A stretch of 37,647 nt of DNA, taken from the NCBI RefSeq assembly GCF_028290435.1, contig NZ_JAQGJV010000043.1, forward strand, positions 1 through 37,647. The letters are read 5' to 3'. The notes under the pieces were generated by a model. It was not told the DNA's origin. It searched no databases and saw only the letters and a program-made list of their open reading frames with translations. This document shows, in pieces, positions 33,779-37,647 of the stretch. The position numbers were made by a program, and so were the translations under genes. The DNA is from Devosia sp. GTDB lineage: Bacteria; Pseudomonadota; Alphaproteobacteria; Rhizobiales; Devosiaceae. How positions within the stretch are numbered: position 1 is the first letter of the stretch; every line of letters begins with the position of its first letter.

Positions 33779-34571
33779 GCCTCCTTACCGTCGAAGGCCT
33801 GAAGATTTCCACGGATGGCCGCGCGCTGGTGTCCGACCTGTCGTTCGCCGTCGGCGCGGGTGAGCGCATGGGGCTGATCGGCGAGTCAGGCTCCGGCAAA
33901 TCGCTGACGGCGATGGCTATCACTGGCCTGCTGCCGCGCAATATTTCCGCGCGCGGCTCGATCACGCTGGACGGCCAACAAGTCATCGGCGCCCCCGAAC
34001 GCAACCTCGGACAGTTGAGAGGCAGCGCCACGGCCGTGATCTTCCAGGAACCGCTGACGGCGCTCGACCCGCTGACGCGGCTGGGCCGCCAGATCGAGGA
34101 ACCCCTGCGCCGCCGCTATCGTCGCGATGGTCTCGACCCGAAAACCGTCAAACACGAAGTGCTGGCACTGATGGAGCGCGTCGCCCTGCCCCAACCGGAG
34201 CGGATCGCCGCCGCCTATCCCTACGAAGTGTCTGGCGGGCAGCGACAGCGCGTAGCCATCGCCATGGCGCTAGCCTGCAGGCCCAAGCTGCTGATCGCCG
34301 ACGAGCCGACCACAGCGCTGGACGTGACCACGCAGGCCGAAATCCTCAAGCTGCTCGATAGCCTGGTGCGCGACCTGGGCATGGCGCTGCTGTTCATCAG
34401 CCACGACCTGCCGGTCGTCGCCAACGTCGTCGATCGCCTGACGGTTTTGCGCAATGGCAAGGCCGTTGAGCAAGGCCCCGTGCGCGACGTGCTTGGCGCG
34501 CCGAAGAACCCCTATACCAAAACCCTCGTCGAAGCCGCGCGCGCCTTCGATCAGGCGCTCGGGCGCACGCC

Positions 34572-34575
<4 letters not shown>
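33775..34575 (+). CDS. Dipeptide-type ABC transporter ATP-binding protein (DppD-like)
   Basis: 266 residues. Walker [10 protein letters not shown] about 38, Q-loop [11 protein letters not shown], signature [16 protein letters not shown], Walker [13 protein letters not shown] and switch H in [12 protein letters not shown] are all present. It ends [14 protein letters not shown] and, like the DppD of the first importer here, is shorter than classical DppD. It overlaps the next ATPase gene by 4 bases, so the five transporter genes form one coupled unit. Confidence 0.92.
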
Positions 34576-35315
<740 letters not shown>

Positions 35316-35330
35316 ACTTTGGTGGATCCC

Positions 35331-36122
35331 ATGGCTTCCGATTACGACGCGACGATCAAGGACTGGCAGGCGCAACGCATTGCCCATCTCACCGCCGAGG
35401 ACGGCTGGCTCAACGTCATCGGCCGGTTCTGGCTCGAAGACGGCACCTCCACTGTCGGCTCAAGCGACGACAATGACATCGTCCTGTCCGCCGGCCCGGC
35501 CCGGCTCGGCAGCATCACGCAGGACCAAGCCGGCGTGACGTTCCAGCCCGAAGAAGCTGGCGCAGCGCCCGTCGTGCTCAAAATCGATCCCGCCAATCCA
35601 CCACGCTTCGCGCTTGGCTCATTGCGGCTGGAAGTGACGACGATGGACGGCCGCAACGCCTTGCGGGTGCGCGACGTGGATGCGCCGGAGCGCGTGAACT
35701 TCCCCGGCCTGCCCTATTTCCCCACCGACCCGAACTGGCGCAAACTCGCCGACTGGGTGAAGCTGGATCAACCGATCCAGATGGATGTCGACACGGTGGC
35801 CGGTATTCCGACAACGGTGTCCATCACGCGCAAGGCGGTCTTTACCCATGATGGGGTCACCTACGAATTGCTGCCCACCCATGGCACGACGGCCAAGCCG
35901 CAATTCGTACTGCGCGACCTGACCTCAAAGAGCGAAACCTATGGCGCATCGCGCTTTCTCTATGGCGCGGACCTGACCAACGACACCATCGTGCTGGACT
36001 TCAACAAAGCGTTCAATCCGCCCTGCGCCTTCACGGTCCATGCCGTCTGCCCGCTGCCGCCGCCGGAAAACATCCTGCCCATCCGCATCGAAGCGGGAGA
36101 GCAGCGACCCAAGGGGCACTAA
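35331..36122 (+). CDS. DUF1684 family protein
   Basis: 263 residues from the ATG at 35331, which has GGTGGA 4 bases upstream; in-frame TTG (35319) and GTG (35322) are weaker choices. Family marks are GWLNVIGRFWLEDGTSTVGSS and DNDIVLSAGP at the N-terminus, RVNFPGLPYFPTDPNWR in the middle, and LDFNKAFNPPCAFTVHAVCP followed by LPPPENILPIRIEAGE at the end. The family is widespread, cytoplasmic and without an established function as far as I know. Its position as the last gene of an oligopeptide-type importer operon suggests processing of, or response to, the imported compound. It converges on the flavin reductase gene with 33 bases between. Confidence 0.85.
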   Translation: MASDYDATIKDWQAQRIAHLTAEDGWLNVIGRFWLEDGTSTVGSSDDNDIVLSAGPARLGSITQDQAGVTFQPEEAGAAPVVLKIDPANPPRFALGSLRLEVTTMDGRNALRVRDVDAPERVNFPGLPYFPTDPNWRKLADWVKLDQPIQMDVDTVAGIPTTVSITRKAVFTHDGVTYELLPTHGTTAKPQFVLRDLTSKSETYGASRFLYGADLTNDTIVLDFNKAFNPPCAFTVHAVCPLPPPENILPIRIEAGEQRPKGH

Positions 36123-36155
36123 GCAGCGCTGACGAGTGGCACTATCGCGACGGCT

Positions 36156-36701
36156 TTACTGGCCGTTGATGTGACGATAGCTGCCGTGCCAATAGATCAA
36201 CGGCTGGGCGTCGCCGCGCGTGGTAACGGCGCGAACCCGGCCGATCAGGATCGAATGGGAATGCCGATCGATGGCCTCTTCCAACTCGCAATCGAGCACC
36301 GTCAGGGCATCGGCCAGTGCCGGGGTGCCGGTGACCAGTTCCTGCCATTGCCCGCCGAGATAGCGATCAGCGCCCTTGATGCCCCCCCGGCCGGAAAAAC
36401 GATCGGCGATGTGCTGCTGGTCGTGGGCGAGGACGTTGACGGCGAAATGGCCATGGCGCTGCAAGGTCGGCCAAGACGACGAACTCCGGTTCAGGCTGAC
36501 CAGGATCGAGGGTGGATCAATCGACAGTGACGACACCGATGTGGCGGTGAAGCCGGTCCGGTCATCGCCCTTGCCCACAGTGATGACGCTGACGGCCCCC
36601 GCAAGATGGCGCATCGAATCCTTGAAACTGTCGCTGTCGACTGAGGACAGCAGACCGGGATCAAACGCGGGCGTCAGGGTAGCCAGATCAAGCACGGACA
36701 T
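36156..36701 (-). CDS. Flavin reductase family protein (FMN reductase for two-component monooxygenases)
   Basis: 181 residues from the ATG at 36701; the frame is open further upstream to 36794 but the extension has no family similarity. The split-barrel FMN-binding pattern is clear: SFKDSMRHLAGAVSVITVG near 20, TGFTATSVSSLSIDPPSILVSL near 45, FAVNVLAHDQQHIADRFSG near 80, and a C-terminal PLIYWHGSYRHI. Such proteins use NAD(P)H to make FMNH2 or FADH2 that diffuses to a partner oxygenase. Four likely partners lie in this window (11938, 13231, 17334 and 25660), none with its own reductase. The promoter region carries copy B of an element also found before the LysR/rhodanese pair, which supports co-regulation. 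Confidence 0.9.
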   Translation of the reverse strand: MSVLDLATLTPAFDPGLLSSVDSDSFKDSMRHLAGAVSVITVGKGDDRTGFTATSVSSLSIDPPSILVSLNRSSSSWPTLQRHGHFAVNVLAHDQQHIADRFSGRGGIKGADRYLGGQWQELVTGTPALADALTVLDCELEEAIDRHSHSILIGRVRAVTTRGDAQPLIYWHGSYRHINGQ

Positions 36702-36801
36702 GAAGTTTTCTTCCCTTCGAACAGGCATAGCGGCGACATGGCAATACGACCACGCCGTGCCCGTCTGGGGCGAGAGCACGCTTTGCGAATGCACCGCCCG
36801 T

Positions 36802-36883
36802 GCGACAAATTGCTTGCCTCGAGGCGGGAAGCGCTAGAATTGGATTCTACAAAACGACAATGTCTATCTTTTTAGTAGAATAT
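36802..36883 (-). promoter_or_regulatory. Conserved upstream element, copy B
   Basis: GCGACAAATTGCTTGC at 36802-36817, AATGTCTAT at 36859-36867 and TAGTAGA at 36873-36879 repeat the element at 8754-8835 block for block with identical spacing, while the bases between have largely diverged. It lies 101 bases before the flavin reductase start on its upstream side. The 36702-37039 gap otherwise holds only the palindromic repeat at 36901-37034. Confidence 0.6.
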
Positions 36884-36900
36884 TGGTGGCAATCGCCTTC

Positions 36901-37034
36901 CTTCACCTCTCCCTTTGAGGGAGAGGTCGACCCTCTTTGGGTCGGGTGAGGGGGCCTTTACTGGGTGAGGCGTTTGGGGAAGGCCCCTCACCCGTCGCTG
37001 CGCGCCGACCTCTCCCCAGAGGGGCGAGGTGAAG
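36901..37034. repeat. Intergenic palindromic repeat (nested inverted repeats)
   Basis: The stretch is built of nested inverted repeats. CCTCTCCC / GGGAGAGG lies at 36906-36926, CGGGTGAGGGG (36943-36953) pairs with CCCCTCACCCG (36984-36994), and a CCTCTCCCC / GGGGCGAGG pair closes the end. Outer ends CTTCACCTC and GAGGTGAAG (37026-37034) are inverted copies of each other, so the whole can fold as one cruciform. This style of element is scattered between genes in many Hyphomicrobiales genomes. It lies just past the 3' end of the AcuI-type gene and may end its transcript. Confidence 0.75.
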
Positions 37035-37039
37035 AGCGG

Positions 37040-37647
37040 CTATCGCAGCTTCACCAGCGTCCGGCCCTGCACTTTTCCGGCCAGGATATCGCGCGCGGCC
37101 TGGGGCAATTCGGCCAAACCAATTTCATGGACGAAGGGTTCGAACGCCGCGGGGTCGAAAAGCGTGGCGAGACGGTTCCAGGCCGGGATGCGGGCGGAAT
37201 AGGGTTGCATGACACTGTCGATGCCGAGCAAAGCGACACCGCGCAATATGAAAGGCAGCACCGTGGTGTTGAGCTCAATGCCACCGGCATTGCCAAAGGC
37301 AGCGACACCGCCGTGGGTTTTGACCTGCTTGAGCACCTTGCCCAGCATGGAGCCGCCGACCGTATCGACCACACCCGCCCAGCGCGCGCTTTCGAGTGGC
37401 TTGTCCGGCGTACCCATCACGTCGTCGCGGCCAACGACCTTGGTCGCGCCGAGCTGCCGCAGGCCCTCCGCCAGATGCGGTCGGCCGGAGACAGCGACGA
37501 CCTGATAGCCGAGCTTGCCCAGCAGGTGCACGGCGATGGAGCCGGTGCCGCCCCCTGCCCCGGTCACCAGCACCTCGCCATCGCCGGGAGTGAGGCCGTT
37601 GGCCTCAAGCCGGTCGATGGCGCGCATGGCGGTGAACCCGGCAGTCC
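37040..37647 (-). CDS. acuI: AcuI/YhdH-type NADPH-dependent reductase (MDR family), 5' end beyond window
   Basis: About 202 C-terminal residues are visible. The frame remains open to the edge, with TAGFTAMRAID preceding the internal ATG at 37627, so the gene starts outside. It matches E. coli YhdH closely: EVLVTGAGGGTGSIAVHLLGK (nucleotide-binding Gly-rich turn), YQVVAVSGRPHLAEGLRQLGA, WAGVVDTVGGSMLGKVL, FILRGVALLGIDSVMQP and the end QGRTLVKLR. YhdH/AcuI proteins reduce acryloyl-CoA to propionyl-CoA with NADPH, a step in DMSP and related three-carbon metabolism. No metal-binding residues are seen, as expected for this zinc-free branch. Confidence 0.9.
   Translation of the reverse strand, partial: TAGFTAMRAIDRLEANGLTPGDGEVLVTGAGGGTGSIAVHLLGKLGYQVVAVSGRPHLAEGLRQLGATKVVGRDDVMGTPDKPLESARWAGVVDTVGGSMLGKVLKQVKTHGGVAAFGNAGGIELNTTVLPFILRGVALLGIDSVMQPYSARIPAWNRLATLFDPAAFEPFVHEIGLAELPQAARDILAGKVQGRTLVKLR

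Overview
The window looks like chromosomal DNA of an alphaproteobacterium, probably of the Hyphomicrobiales (Devosia/rhizobial type). This is inferred, not proven. The reasons are the high G+C content, the dense run of ABC importers with twin-arginine signals on their binding proteins, ATGA-type overlaps inside operons, and an intergenic palindromic repeat (36901-37034) of a style common in that order. No rRNA, tRNA, CRISPR array, transposase or integrase was seen.

Region 1 (1-7632) is a sugar-acid catabolic locus. A leftward operon encodes a Tat-exported sugar-binding protein, two MalF/MalG-type permeases, UxuA-family mannonate dehydratase, a beta-propeller lactonase, an enolase-superfamily mannonate/gluconate dehydratase, and the first codons of a second enolase-superfamily enzyme that runs off the left edge. 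A GntR/FCD regulator is divergent from it, with a 16-bp AT palindrome between them. The transporter ATPase is not in the window.

Region 2 (7691-26892, plus a flavin reductase at 36156-36701) reads as an organosulfur scavenging island. It holds a LysR regulator, a three-domain rhodanese with one catalytic cysteine, an orphan and frameshifted oligopeptide-type binding protein, and a DszC/SfnC-like flavin monooxygenase. Next come a taurine importer (tauABC) joined to an SsuD-type sulfonate monooxygenase, a second divergent luciferase-like monooxygenase, and pyridoxal kinase. A complete Dpp-type importer ending in a class V aminotransferase-like PLP enzyme follows, then a second DszC/SfnC-like protein. 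These monooxygenases need reduced flavin, which the reductase at 36156-36701 could supply. An 82-bp non-coding element with constant internal spacing sits upstream of both that reductase and the LysR/rhodanese pair, and part of it recurs upstream of tauA, suggesting a shared regulon.

Region 3 (27082-30115) has a GAF-GGDEF-EAL cyclic-di-GMP protein, a short remnant of another GGDEF domain, and a coupled pair of an OsmC-type protein and a cysteine-free AhpD-like protein.

Region 4 (30408-36122) is a second complete Dpp/Opp-type importer operon (binding protein, two permeases, two ATPases) followed by a DUF1684 protein. The first permease appears to start at a rare ATT codon. The window closes with most of a leftward AcuI/YhdH-type reductase.
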